Shown here: positions 10,769-22,064 of the stretch, piece after piece
Position numbering within the stretch: the stretch's first letter is position 1
How the letters are laid out: every line of letters begins with the position of its first letter
Assembly: GCA_030278955.1 (NCBI GenBank)
Contig: JAOANR010000008.1
Coordinates: 39,316,148-39,380,147, forward strand
Length of the DNA stretch: 64,000 nucleotides
From: Hygrophila difformis
Taxonomy: Eukaryota > Streptophyta > Magnoliopsida > Lamiales > Acanthaceae
Direction: 5' to 3'
Position numbers and translations under genes: made by a program
Notes under the pieces: generated by a model
Databases searched by the model: none
What the model saw: the letters and a program-made list of their open reading frames with translations, nothing else
Told to the model about the DNA's origin: nothing

Positions 10769-12329
10769 TATACAACATCAAAAAGGAACATTTATGAAGT
10801 AATGTACCTTGGCGATGAGGAGAGGACTTGATGGGATTTCGCTTAGAAGAAGAGTCATGTAAAGAAAGAGGAAAAGAAAGGAACAACATGATGGGAGAAA
10901 ATCGACCACGCCGTAAAAGAGGGTTGAGATCGGCGCTGAAATAAATATGAGCAACACCGTCCCACCAATGCCGAAAACGATCGGTAGAATGCCCAACACG
11001 AACATGAAATTTCAGAACATCAAAATCTATCAGATGTCGGTGCCAAGTGGCACAATGATTGTGGCTACTAGAAGGAGAAAGTTGTTTATCAATGTTATAA
11101 GCCACTACTAAATCATGGGCGAAGCCAGGTTGACGGCTGACTAAATGGGAATTGTATATTTCGGCTGAAATAGTAGCATTAAGAAGAGCCGTGGAGCCAT
11201 TAATGATAGGACGGGGAAGGATGCATCTATTCCAAAGCTGAGCCGAATGACGAGGTAGTAGAATTCCAAAAGGGGCAGCGGCATTATCTCTAATCCAAGA
11301 AAGGTCAGCTTTCCGATAATGATAGTGAGAGAAGGCCTGATCAGCAGTTCGGCCTTGAAAGAAGCCGATCCAATGAGGAATCGACATAGAAGGAAGTGAC
11401 GTCTTCAATAGACTAGGGCCAACAAAATGATCCTGGCGAATATCATAAGGGAGAAAACTCGATATGCCTCGAAAATGCCAGACCAGCCACAAGTGAAGAA
11501 ACCAAAGGGGGCCACGGGTCTTATCCGGGAAACCAGCCTCCCAAGCAGAAATATAGGCCGACATGCCTGAGTAAAGGTGAGCAAGGAAGAAGTCTGCCAG
11601 TGGCAAAGAAGTCTGGTTAAGAATTTCATAAGCTAAAGGATAGGTTTCAAGAAGGACCCCTTTAGAGGGAGTACACCAGAAGAATCGTGTTAAAAAGTAC
11701 ATCATGAAGGCAAGGGGTTCCTGAGTGTGAGGACTAGGGGAGGCAGGATCACTTTGATGAGTGATAATCCAACTGTGGAAGGTGTTCTTAGAAGGAAAAC
11801 CAATGGTCTTTTCTTTCGGTTGAGTATAAGAAGCAACACCAAGATTGTCCCCATGAACGGGAAGATTCAAGAGGAGCTTAACATCTTGAATTGTAGGAGT
11901 CATCATGCTTCAAGGAAAACAAAAGCAATTTATAGGGGGATTCCAAAAACACAGAAGCGCCTGAATCGGACGAAGATAGGTAGGAAAAGACTGAACGCTC
12001 AAAAGAATGAGATGAAGGAGACTGGCATTGGACCAAGAAGTACGGCAATGAGGTTCAAGATAGCGGTACCAGGCTAAATAATCAGCGGATTCCAACGGCC
12101 AGGAGGTGAGCGATGGTGCGAAGAGCCTGGAAGAGAACCAGGGAGCATAAAGGGGAATAAATCGATTTTCAAATATAAGAGCAGTGCATTCATCAATCTC
12201 CTCAGGAATACCTAATGGAGCCAGAGAGTAAAAACCTTCAGGAAGACGATGAACCGCAGTATGAGAAGAAGACGAATTTTCAATCTTCGTGATTTGAGAT
12301 GAAGGAACGGAGATGGAATGCGGGTCCAC
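10769..12329 (-). pseudogene. Plant mobile domain (aminotransferase-like) protein, truncated
   Basis: The product would be a PMD-type protein, a plant family found both as host genes of the MAIN/MAIL type and as passengers of transposons. The minus frame opens at 12329 and reads about 520 codons to the LTR of element E. One in-frame TGA at 11910-11912 falls between CFCFP and SMMTPTIQDV, where the family has an uninterrupted FxFPxGEMTPTxxDV-like motif. Further family features are KLLLNLPVHGD (about 11870), FLTRFFWCTPSKGV (about 11680) and FFLAHLYSGMSAY (about 11580). The C-terminus is cut where the LTR begins; the last few codons of the open frame are LTR sequence. An overlapping minus frame at 12212-12670 is in another register and lacks family motifs. 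It could be a host gene or a transposon-carried copy. Confidence 0.75.
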
Positions 12330-12773
12330 GGAAAGAAAGAAAGTTCAGGAAAAAGAAGAAGTGGAAACAGAGGAGGACAATGGGAAAAGAAATTACCGAG
12401 AGGGAGACGGTTACTTGGGAGAGTGGGTAATGAAAAGAAACAATGTGATAATGATGGATATAGTAATAATGACCAGATTTTTGGGGAAGAGCGATAACCG
12501 TTGACGAAGATACTGAGCGAATTACTTGGGCCCTTTCCGGCCGGAAACATGCCAAAGTAAGGAGGGCATCTATTGTAACCATCAAGGCATTGGGCCTGCA
12601 GAGAAGGATTGGACCAGATAATTGGGCCAAAAAGGAAATAATAGGCAAGCAAGAAGAGAAGAAACATCAAGAGAAGCTTCTTCAGGGCCGAAACGATCGG
12701 CCAGGGACAACCGAAGGGAGGAAGAACTCAATCGGCTCAGAGGGCAGCCAGGGAGCAGTTACTGAGCTCCGAC

Positions 12774-12782
12774 TATAAATAG
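12774..12782 (+). promoter_or_regulatory. TATA box upstream of an RNase H-like remnant
   Basis: TATAAATAG lies about 390 bp upstream of the RNase H-like coding remnant on the same strand and about 440 bp from the start of the divergent PMD frame. The interval 12800-13150 is T-rich with no recognisable coding sequence and could be a leader. Confidence 0.4.
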
Positions 12783-13159
12783 GGGATGACGAGCACATAA
12801 TCAAGAGAGACCAATCCACCCCAATATTTTCTTTATGTCAATTTACTTCAGTGTATCTTTTACTGCTTTCCTTTACTAGCTTTCATAGATTCTAGCTTAG
12901 TTGTTAACGGTTATTTCTCCAAAATTGCCATTGTTTCTTAACAATTGGTAGTTTGGTAGTTCTCTTCCGGTTAATCAGCCGTTGTTTCTTAGCAACTGGT
13001 AGATTTTCCATTGTATTCAGCTTCGCCATTGCAATCTAGTGAAATTCAGTCAAGTTTGGGTGCATTATTATTTTCTCGGACCTGTAATCAGTTTAGTCCT
13101 TTGCCGATAGCCTCCCTTGAGGAGAAAAATGTCATTGGCTCACCAGCGAAGCCAAACAC

Positions 13160-13602
13160 TTGGATACGGCCAAATGGAGGGTGGTGAAAAATCAACACGG
13201 ATGGGTCTTATTTTGGGAACCCGGGGCCAGCTGGGGTCGGAGGGGTCATTAGAGATGAAGATGGGAAGGTAATCTTTTTATTATCAGACTCCATTGGTGT
13301 GACAGATTCGGTAGTAGCAGAAATCACAGCCATTAGCCGGGTATGTCAAGCTGTAATCCGGGACCAAGGTTTCCCCTTACAAAAGCTAATTTTTGAATGT
13401 GATTCTTTAAATGTGGTGAGATGGTCGACCGATCCTAGGAATGCACCTTGGAAGTATCATGATCAATTTGGTCCAATTCTCGTGGTGTTGAGATGTGCGG
13501 GAGAGGTTCGCTTCCAACATGTGTTGAGAGAGAAATTCTTTAGTCGACCAATGGGCTAAGGCAGGGGCCTCCGGTGAAGGTAAAATAGAAGAGTGGTATT
13601 GA
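13160..13602 (+). pseudogene. RNase H-like (RVT_3 type) domain remnant
   Basis: In the frame entered at about 13188, the translation contains NTDGS-like, NPGPAGVGGVIRDEDGK, an AEITAI helix and LIFECDSLNV, the usual order for the plant RNase H domain that ends LINE ORF2 proteins or stands alone. An extra A near 13187 breaks the frame on the left. A net 2-nt loss near 13532 breaks it on the right. In the next frame the C-terminus continues with SLVDQWAKAG and stops at 13600-13602. A T-rich 3' region and an A-rich tail (13866-13890) follow. It is therefore either the 3' end of a 5'-truncated LINE or a retrocopied RNase H gene. It is not functional. Confidence 0.7.
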
Positions 13603-13865
13603 TTTTGTATGAACACAGATCGGCTGGGATTCATATATTGCTGTTTTTCCTGCTATTGCATTGGTAGGGGATAGTTGATTAGTGCTTGAGGGTCTTCTGC
13701 TTCCCAAGAATCCCTTTGAGAGTAGCTTCTTTGTGTCTTGTTCATAGTGAACTGTTGTTCCGTTTGTGTTTATGGTTGTGTAGGCATCATGTCTTTGTAA
13801 TAGGGAGATCAGCAGTAGCTCTTTGTAATAGGGTTTCTGTTTATTGATATAAACTATTTTGCCTC

Positions 13866-13890
13866 AAAAAAAAAAACAAAAAACAAGAAG
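13866..13890 (+). other. A-rich tail of a retroposed sequence
   Basis: Eleven consecutive A residues followed by CAAAAAACAAG lie about 260 bp after the RNase H remnant. This fits the poly(A) end of a LINE or processed transcript. I did not find matching target-site duplications. Confidence 0.5.
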
Positions 13891-14699
13891 ATATAAATAA
13901 ATTTCTTTAAACTAGATTCAATGTCAACGTGTACAAAATTTTATGGACTAAAATAATACTATTTCAAAATTTTATAATGCAAATGTATATTTTTTCCAAC
14001 TTTTTTTATAAACATTGACACTCTAGTGTCGGTAAATGTGTGTGGGAGCCAAAGCTACTTCAACTTTGAATAGTTAAAGAGTAATTAAGATTAAAAAAAG
14101 TTCAAGCTTATAATTAGACAATCCCGGAAAGATGATGGGTATTTTTTCTAATTTCTCTTAAATATATATACTTGTTGTGATAGTATAAATAATATGTGTA
14201 TAAATGTGAGTTTGTGTATAATAACTAATAAGTTTGTGTATATGAGTTTGTATATAGGAGTGAGAGTCACAAGAGTAATAATGAATAATAGACAGAGATG
14301 AACGAGACTAGGAGAGGAATTGGAAATGAAAGTGGGTATAGACTAGCACTGAACTCATATTCTCATATCATGGTTAATGGCCTTTATTTACAACATAGCC
14401 GACATCCAATATAAGATAGAATTTACAATGAAAAAATCAATTTCTCTCTCATCTCCTTTACTTAATCATGAAGACAACAAATACATGCATCTCTACTTAA
14501 TATGCCCCCTTTGTATGTCTCTATATAAAGAAGAATAGCTACAGCTTCAGTATACATGTATATGACGTGTATTGTATGGCTTAATTGATATGACCCATAT
14601 TGAGATAGTAGTTATGATATATGATTGAATAATAAATACAAAGAAGAAATAAAAAGAAACGGGAGATAGTAATGTAATGAGGTAAGTGGCAAGATGATA
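13891..14699. other. AT-rich stretch, no gene seen
   Basis: The sequence is AT-rich with TATA/GTGTATA-like low complexity around 14160-14270. No ORF, RNA gene or element end could be supported. It may include flanking or internal DNA of the Copia element to its right. Confidence 0.4.
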
Positions 14700-14995
14700 A
14701 TGAATTCTCATTGCACTATATGTACATATTTATAGAAGATTACAACCGTGAGAGGCGGTAGGATTCCTTCGCCGTTAGCATCCATATAGATAGGAACAGC
14801 CAAATGGGGAGTTAAATACAACTTTTTTTTTTGTCATCTTTATACTTCACGGGCTCACGGCTAAGTCATCCAAATTCAATGAATCTGTAATACTCTCTCT
14901 TGGATGTCTTCAATACAAAGAATAATCCACGTTAAAACCTTACTTGGAAAAAGCCCTATGGAAAAAAAATAATCAAAGTTAGGAAAAAGAGTACA
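14700..14995 (-). repeat. Probable 3' LTR region of Copia element F
   Basis: On the minus strand, after the RNase H end of F, comes a purine-rich stretch (CAGGAGGAGAG, near 15010-15022) and then sequence with a TATA box (TATAAATA, 14727-14734). This is the expected order PPT, LTR, promoter. The exact LTR ends could not be fixed, and no matching 5' LTR was found near 50000-52000. Confidence 0.4.
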
Positions 14996-15179
14996 TGATT
15001 CTTGTATATTTAACTCTCCTCCTGATCAAAGCATGAGTTGAGATTCTTGAACTGGCGCATCCCGATACTTTTTACCAACTTCTCAAATGTTGCTGTTGAT
15101 AGTGCATTGGTAAACAAATCTGCAAGATTATCAGCTGAGCGGATTTGTTGAACATCTATTTCACCATTTTTCCAAGTAC

Positions 15180-16847
15180 ATTCTCAACTAGCTTCATGTA
15201 TTGCTATAATTTCAACATGATTTGATGAGGTGGATGTCATGTTTGTTTTGTGGATCTCTACGATATTGCAGTACCACCACATGTAATTCAACAGTCAGTA
15301 TGTGACTTAGCTTTATGTGGGTCTGATAAGTACCAAGCATCGGCATAGCCGATTAATTCATGTCGAGAATTGTATGAATAAAATAGATATATGTCAATCG
15401 TCCTTTGGAAATAGCTGAATAAATGTTTTATTCCTTTCCAATGTTCTTCAGTAAAAAATGAACTAAATCTCGCTAACAAATTTATTGCAAATGATATATC
15501 TCATTTAGTGCAGTTTGCGAGATAAATTAGTGCTCCAATGGCACTTAAATCTGGGACTTGTGGCCCAAGTATTTCTTCATTTTCCTATTTTGGTCTAAAT
15601 GAATCTCTTTTAGGATCAAGTGACCTTACGACCATTGTATTACTTAATGGTATATTTTGTCCATATTAAATCGTTTTAAGAACTTTTGGGTATAGGCCTT
15701 TTGATGGACAAGAATTCCATTATTCAAATATTCAATTTGTAAACCAATACACTTTTTGGTTTTCTCGAAATCTTTGTTCAAACTCTCTTTTGAGATATCA
15801 ACAACAATTTGAATCTCATCAGGGGATCCAATTAGATTGATATCATCAATATATACTGCAGTGATAACAAATCTTGACCCATTTTCTTTATAAAAATGCT
15901 TGGGCATCTTGGGTACTTTATCTAACCCTTTTGAAGTAAGCATTCGCTTAATCTGTTATATCACATTCTCCCAGATTGTTTAAGCTCATATAGGGATCTT
16001 CGTAATTTGATGGAATACATTTGTTTTGTGTTTGCTTTATATGTCTGTGGCATTTTGAACCCTTCTGAAAGTTTCATATAGATATCAGTATCTAATGTTC
16101 CATATAAATAAGTAATAACGACGTCTATGAGTCGTATTTCAAGTTTTTCATGTACTACTAAATAGATAAAATATCGGAATGTAATTAAATCCATTACTAG
16201 GGAATAAGTTTCATCGAAGTCGAATCTCGGTCTCTATGAGAACCCTTGGGTGACTGATCTCATTTTGTATCTTACAACTTCATTTTCATCATTTTTTTCG
16301 TACAAAAACCCATCTGTATTCAACTGGCTTTATATTTTCAGGTGTTTTGACAATCGGTCCAAACATATTTCGTTTAGCCAGGGAATCCAATTCTGATTGT
16401 ATTGCATCTTTCCATTTTAACCAATCATGCATTTCCGACATTCATCAACCGAATTTGGTTCAAAATTCTCATCATCATTCATATTTTCAAGTGCTACATT
16501 ATATGAAAATCCAATATCAATAGATGTTTCTTCTCGATTCCAAACATTTCTATTAATGACAAAATTTATAAATATTTCACCATTTTGATAATTTTACTCT
16601 TCAAGAGTCTAGTCCCACATGGCTCAGTTTTGTCATTTTTGATACTATATATCTCTTTAACATCATTTTTAATCATTTTTTCTTCCAAGGATATTGATCT
16701 TTGGAACCGAGAGGTCTACCACGCGTATAGGTGCATCAGACTCATGTTTAGCACTTACAATGTGGCACATCAATTTTCACTGTAACATTTGCTGCCGGTA
16801 TATGATATTTGGTAACCTTTTTAGAGTCACATAGTGCATGAGACAGT
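15180..16847 (-). pseudogene. Copia element F: reverse transcriptase and RNase H part of pol
   Basis: Read on the minus strand from the element B insertion: an integrase-RT linker (about 16800-16200), then RT with MDLITFRYFI, DVVITYLYG and SLYELKQSGRM (16194-15961). The catalytic YIDD box lies in AVYIDDINLIGSP (about 15850). The thumb and RNase H follow, with HWKGIKHLFSYF and LIGYADAWYLSDPHKAKS (15440-15300). The order RT-RNase H after integrase is diagnostic of Ty1/Copia. Stops and frameshifts split it into frames at 15288-15479, 15644-15943 and 15961-16194. It continues at 48982 on the far side of element B. Confidence 0.85.
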
Positions 16848-18705
16848 TGTAACACCCGAGAAAAACAAATTCAAATTGTTTTGAACTACGTCATGACTTG
16901 ATCCCTTCACAGGGTACATAGGCGGCTTGGAACTAAATTCTAAGTTCAGTCACAAAATAAATCACAAATTAAATCACAAAATAAATCACAAGACCAATCA
17001 CCAAAACGTTAGGAGGAATTAGAACTAATTTAACTTACTAATTAGGGCACGGAAATGTTACGAGCAGTAAGACCGGACTCGTAACAAATTTAAGGTAAAG
17101 ATTTCGAACCGGAAATGCCCCGAGAAGGCGAGCCAACACGTAGAGGATAAAGAAACCGATAGAGGAAAAGAAGAAAAGACCCGACGGACCACGCGGACCG
17201 CCGAACCGGCCGGTCCGGCCGGCCCGCGCTCGCCGACGCGTCTCCAGGACTGTCGCGCGTGCTCCACGCGGGCAAAGCTATAGGTGCGCGTCACCAGAGC
17301 GCCAAAGGTGCAGAAGGTGTAAACTTTCCTTCTATGGCGATTTTCTTGCCAAAAATCCAACCTCAATCGGTGGCAAGTCGATCTCAACAATTGGGAAGGG
17401 CATAAGATCAGATTTGGACGCCCCCTCCCCATAATTTTCAGAAAACTAAACCCTAAACACTCCCAATCTTCCTCTCCAAGTAAAAACTCCTCCGACTTCA
17501 CTTTCCGGCGAGTATTCCGGCGACGACGAGGCAAACGGGACAAAGCCTCTACCCTCTAGAACCTTGGTAAGTAGTATTACAGTGTTTAAGTCGTCCATAA
17601 GTTCTAAGAACTCGAAATCTGACCCTTTTCCTTTTGCTACGATTTCACGTTGGGGAACGAACAAAAAGCGATCGGAGAAGTTGGCCGTTCGTCGCGACCT
17701 TAGGACGTCCGGAAACCCTTTACAGCAACCCTATTCTCTAACTAAGTAAGTTAAGACCTTACTCACCAATTTTTGTGGTTTATTGCTGTTTAAAACATAA
17801 GATCTAGACTCGTAACAAAAATCGGTTTTCAAAAACCCTATTTTCGTCCAATTTCAAAAACTCGCCTAAAACTCGACCTTTGGGAATTCAAACCGAAAAC
17901 TTTTCAACATAGATTTTGTTCCTAAGACTCTAATCTACCTTGTGTCCAAATTTCAGCCATTGACATAAAGATTTGCTATCCCAAATCGCGCCGTAAACTT
18001 TCTGTGATAAAACTGAACGTTCGAATTTTTGACAGATTCATTGACTCGGCTTGGTGCATGTTTTTCACCCATTTTTAGAATGATTCAACTTTGCATTTCT
18101 AGACAAAAGTTCTTGATAATTGTATCTAGATTATGCATATAAAATTTCATTAATTTTGGAGTTCATTTGATATGTCAAAATGGCCGATTTTCAGAACTGT
18201 TCTAAACCATCTTTTGAGTCCGTGCATATACAGCGTGTTGTGGTCGATTTTTGAACATTTAAATTTATTATTTCCAAAATCTTAAAACATGAAAGTTGTT
18301 CATTAAGGTGTTGTGTACATTCTGTAAAAATTTCGGATCAATTGGCTTTGAAATGAATTTTTAATCGGCATTGCACGTAACTGTGTCAGAATTGGTTTTT
18401 GGGACAGAAATTATCTTTTGCAAAGAACTCGAAATTTGACTCACTTCGAAACCTTATTTCCAAAAACTTAAAACATGAAAGTTGTTCGTGTGTGTGTTTT
18501 TGAGCTACTGTGTAAATTTCAGAATTCTTGGTGTAAAGATGAATTTTTAATTAAGAAAGGGTAAACTGCCTCGAATCGGATTTTTCGAACTTGAGAAAAC
18601 TCGAACTATGAAACGCGATATCGAATATTTGATAACATTGAAATACGAACTTTCGAAAAATCCCGTTCACTAGGCTGAGCCGATCTTCATGCTATCATTA
18701 TCTTT

Positions 18706-18891
18706 GAGACTGCCTCGTTAGTGGTCTCCTTACTATCTGAGATTGCCTCGTTAGTGATCTCGCGCGCTGTGTTTTTGGATCGCCTCGTTAGTGGTCCTAC
18801 TATCTTTGAGACTGCCTCGTTAGTGGTCACCCATTATTTTGGACTGCCTCGTTAGTGGTCCTACGTTTGAGATTGCCTCGTTAGTGATCTC
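18706..18891 (+). repeat. Six tandem hairpins with a constant loop in the element B LTR
   Basis: Each unit has a nearly constant 13-nt loop, TGCCTCGTTAGTG (C for the first T in unit 3), and a short variable stem. The stems are GAGAC/GTCTC (18706-18728), GAGAT/ATCTC (18739-18761), GGAT/GTCC with a G-T pair (18777-18797), GAGAC/GTCAC with one mismatch that is GTCTC in the 3' LTR (18808-18830), GGAC/GTCC (18841-18861) and GAGAT/ATCTC (18869-18891). Stem bases change on both sides together, so pairing is kept while the loop is conserved. Confidence 0.85.
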
Positions 18892-19163
18892 CCGGTATGG
18901 TGTCCTCTTCTTAGTTTGCGGGATAAAATATAAAAGACTTGTGTGAGTGTTTAATTATGCTTAAATCTTATTTACCATGTTTTTAAATTATGCATTTAAA
19001 TTACGCTATTAAATTACGCTTTTAAATTACGCTTTTAAATTAAGTCCTTTAAATATGTATTCTCGTCTTGGATAAATTAATCATGTTCTTCCGCTGCGAA
19101 TAAAATATGGATTTTAAATTAATGCATGAAAGGTGAAATCTTTAGTTGAAACGCATGTAACCC

Positions 19164-19481
19164 CTTAAATTGTTTAGTTAGGGATTAACTTACTCGGTAT
19201 ATTTTTATACTGATAAACCGTTGTCATTTTTCTTTTACAGAGTATGTCGAGTGACGCATGCACATGCACTTGGGGGGAAACATTATGAACATTTTTAATT
19301 TCTGCATCGTACTACTGATTTACTTAAATTGTTTAGTTAGGGATTAACTTACTCGGTATATTTTTATACTGATAAACCGTTGTCATTTTTCTTTTACAGA
19401 GTATGTCGAGTGACGCATGCACATGCACTTGGGGGGAAACATTATGAACATTTTTAATTTCTGCATCGTACTACTGATTTA
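19164..19481 (+). repeat. 159-bp tandem duplication in the 5' LTR of element B
   Basis: Two adjacent copies (19164-19322, 19323-19481) each contain the acceptor-like TTTTACAG and the following AGTATGTCGAGTGA. The 3' LTR has one copy (about 48563-48720). Because both LTRs are made from one template during transposition, the duplication arose after B inserted. Confidence 0.9.
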
Positions 19482-19741
19482 CCGGGTCTGTTAAACCCGA
19501 GGTTTTGGTCGTGTTTGCCGTGATTACTTTTCCGCTGCATTTACTCTGTTATCGCGCATGATGATTTCCGTATTTTGAATTAAGTATTACTAAATTCCGG
19601 ACTCAATGTTGAAATGTTTTTAAATCTTTTGCGTACCCATAAGCCTTGCATTTCCTTAGTGAGCTCGGGAAGCCGTGTCTTGCTAGGGAGATGTGGCGGT
19701 GACATCCCAGCCTGGGTTATCAAATCCGGGGTGTTACAAGT

Positions 19742-19753
19742 TGGTATCAGAGC
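19742..19753 (+). other. Primer binding site of element B
   Basis: TGGTATCAGAGC starts 3 bp after the 5' LTR and is complementary to the 3' end of initiator tRNA-Met, the usual minus-strand primer of these elements. Confidence 0.95.
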
Positions 19754-20077
19754 CCGGAAAATTTTTAAAGCTACTACTATTATTTTAAACCATTATTTTA
19801 AACACAAGTATTATTTTTAAATTTATTATTTTTGACTACTAGTATTATTTTTAGCCCAAAATCTTAGCCAAAGAAATATTAAATTTTTTGGTCCACTATA
19901 GAGGCCCAACTTTTATTCCTACCCATGTAGTGGATTTATTTTAAATACATGGATAAATCAAAATTTTTAATGGGGAAATGGGGACTTGCACTTTCATGTT
20001 GCATATAGATTTAAATTCGTGCATGGCTAATCTTGCCTAAAACATATTCTAACCTTAACCTACCTTGTTAACATTAG

Positions 20078-20605
20078 ATGGCCGCACCAAACGTGAACAT
20101 GATCAACCTACTAATGAGATTGATTGAAGCGTACCTCGAATCCCCTCAAAACGTGAACAACTTCAGACTAAGGGTAGAACAAATGGAGGCTAACCTGGGC
20201 CACCTAACTAATCTGGGCCAAGCAGAGCATCAGGATATAACCCAACTCCAAATTCAAATCAACGAACTCCAGACCCGCGAGACTAAGCTTCGGACCCAGA
20301 TTGACGACGTAGAGACCCAAGCAGGGGTCTTGGGACATCAACTGCTTCATCTTAAGGATGTTCTGCTCCCACATGCCCCGCTCGACCCGGGAGCTCCTCC
20401 TGTAGCTAGCCCCGTTGTTGATCCTGTCGCTGTCCCTGCAGTCGTCCAAACTCCAGTTGCTGTCATTGATCCTGCTCCTGCTGCTGGGCACAATTGGCCA
20501 GCAAGCCCAGTGTTCCATGGGCCCCATGGCACGGGCACCATCGAGGATTCGAGTGATGAGGATGACCCCATGGAGGACCCGACCACCTACCCTCCCCAGG
20601 ATTAG
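20078..20605 (+). CDS. Element B accessory leader ORF (coiled coil, acidic C-terminus)
   Basis: A 175-aa open frame lies between the PBS and gag. Residues about 25-90 are heptad-rich, predicted to form a coiled coil. They contain MEANLGHLTNL and ITQLQIQINELQ, which match at the same spacing LEANLHHMGNL and QLERQVQTL in the leader ORFs of elements A and D. A Pro/Ala/Val-rich linker (about 100-150) leads to an acidic Ser/Asp tail, SSDEDDPMEDP. The frame stays open although gag in the same element is broken, so its start and end look reliable. Function is unknown. It shows no similarity I recognise to envelope, gag or pol. Conservation across subfamilies argues that it is a real product rather than chance. 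Confidence 0.65.
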   Translation: MAAPNVNMINLLMRLIEAYLESPQNVNNFRLRVEQMEANLGHLTNLGQAEHQDITQLQIQINELQTRETKLRTQIDDVETQAGVLGHQLLHLKDVLLPHAPLDPGAPPVASPVVDPVAVPAVVQTPVAVIDPAPAAGHNWPASPVFHGPHGTGTIEDSSDEDDPMEDPTTYPPQD

Positions 20606-21037
20606 AGATTTTTGATACATTATTCCTATTGTTCTCCTTTCTATTTTCCCGAACTATTCTCAGCATTTTGGTTTCTATCGCTTGTACCGAATTAAGTTCC
20701 CTATTAAGCAATAAGTTCACAAGCATCTATTCCATACGCAGTCTTTACGTTTTATTTCATTGAAAACTCAACAAACCAAGGGAACAAGACAACAATAAAC
20801 AAGCAACATATCTATATATGCACAACAAATCGGCAAGGTACCTCGAACCCTAAATCCTAAAACCCAGGGTCTCAACGTTTCAACCTTTACACCCTTAACA
20901 TAAACGACTGAACGAATAAATACAAATCTTAACCAACTAATAGTAGGCATCGCTCAATTTAGCAAAACACTTTCTCCCAACACTCCATCAAATCCCCGGA
21001 ACTCTAAACCTACTCGTGCTCGTATGGTGATAACAGG

Positions 21038-22064
21038 ATGGCACCTAGAGGACGAGCAAGGACCTTCCCTACCACCCCCAACACCCGCGACACGCCAGGA
21101 CAACCCAACGAGCAGGCACCTAACGTTGAGGCGCCGAACCCAACAGGCCCGATGCCCAACCCTGCGGAAGGGCGAATGAGGAACATGGAGGAACTACTGA
21201 TCGCACTGGGCAATGCTTACGTTAACCAGGGCGGAGCTGCCGTGGCACTACCGTCGGAAGCAAGGATCAATTACTTGGCTTCGTTAAACCCCTACCGACC
21301 TCCCTACTATGTAGGGGAGGAAGATCCATCTAAGCTCGAGGAATGGTTGAGGACCTTCGACAAATTACTGAATGCGGTGAGATGCCCGGAAGGGGAAGGT
21401 TCACGTGGCTTCGTACTATCTGGGTGGCGAGGCCGACGAATGGTGGCAAGCTACTCAAGGGAAACTTGGCGAAGACGACGAACCGTACTCGTGGAACGAG
21501 TTCATGGAGTTACTCCGGGAGCGCTTCTACCCAATGAGTACTAAGGCAGCACTGTACGAAGAGTTCTCGTCCCTGAAACAAGGGGAAAATCTATTCAAGA
21601 ATACTATGCTCGGTTTAAGGAGCTGGCGAGATTTGCGCCTCGGATGGTACCCACAGATGGGGAGAAGGCGTAGAAATTCGAAATGGGGTTGAACTTGTCA
21701 ATTCGGGAGGTGATCACCGGGGTTAACTACCCAGACTTACAAGCTGTCTACGACCGTGCGGTGGCAGTCGCACGAGTACAACAGCTAAAGAGAAAGACTG
21801 CAGGGGAATCTAGCTGAGGGGTACAAGGACCAGACAAAAGAAACCGGGACAATAGGACGGGCAACACTATTGGTGGGGAAAACTTTCGGCGAGGGCCGAG
21901 CGGGAATGTTCAGGACAACAATGGTTGGAATTTCAACCAAGGAGGACGAGTGACACCGTGTCCGAGGTGTGGCAGGCCGCACCTGGTGAGGAGATGTCCT
22001 CAGGTGGGCGAATGTTTCCGGTGCGGCCGTATTGGCCATAGGAGGGAGGAATGTCGAACCCGAC
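21038..22064 (+). pseudogene. Element B gag, first part (broken, then split by element A)
   Basis: It starts MAPRGRARTF, matching the gag start of A and D. The capsid region includes VGEEDPSKLEEW and YYLGGEADEWW. A frameshift lies near 21397, and another near 21590 before the EYYARFKEL-type helix. In the restored reading there is a TAG near 21674 and a TGA near 21816, both at places where relatives have Gln or Arg. The first zinc knuckle, CPRCGRPHL, lies near 21960. The sequence stops at 22064, after the second knuckle (CFRCGRIGH), where element A inserted. The next codons resume at 33089. Confidence 0.85.

Larger units (their letters stand above)
16848..19738 (+). repeat. Element B 5' LTR (2,891 bp)
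   Basis: It starts TGTAACACCCGAG and ends GGGGTGTTACA. Its first about 110 bp correspond to sequence that in elements A and E lies outside the LTR, between pol and the 3' LTR. It has a CGCG-rich patch (17190-17280), a donor-like GGTAAGT (GT at 17567), six tandem hairpins (18706-18891), an AT repeat with TTAAATTACGC (18990-19040) and an acceptor-like TTTTACAG ending at 19240, present twice because of a tandem duplication. I see no convincing TATA box. Confidence 0.95.

Noticed and set aside
12212..12670. 152-aa minus-strand ORF upstream of and overlapping the PMD frame
   Set aside because: It is in a different frame from the PMD motifs, has hydrophobic low-complexity composition and no recognisable family.
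17058..17543. 161-aa minus-strand ORF in the element B LTR
   Set aside because: It is broken in the 3' LTR copy, lies over the CGCG-rich patch and has no domain signature.
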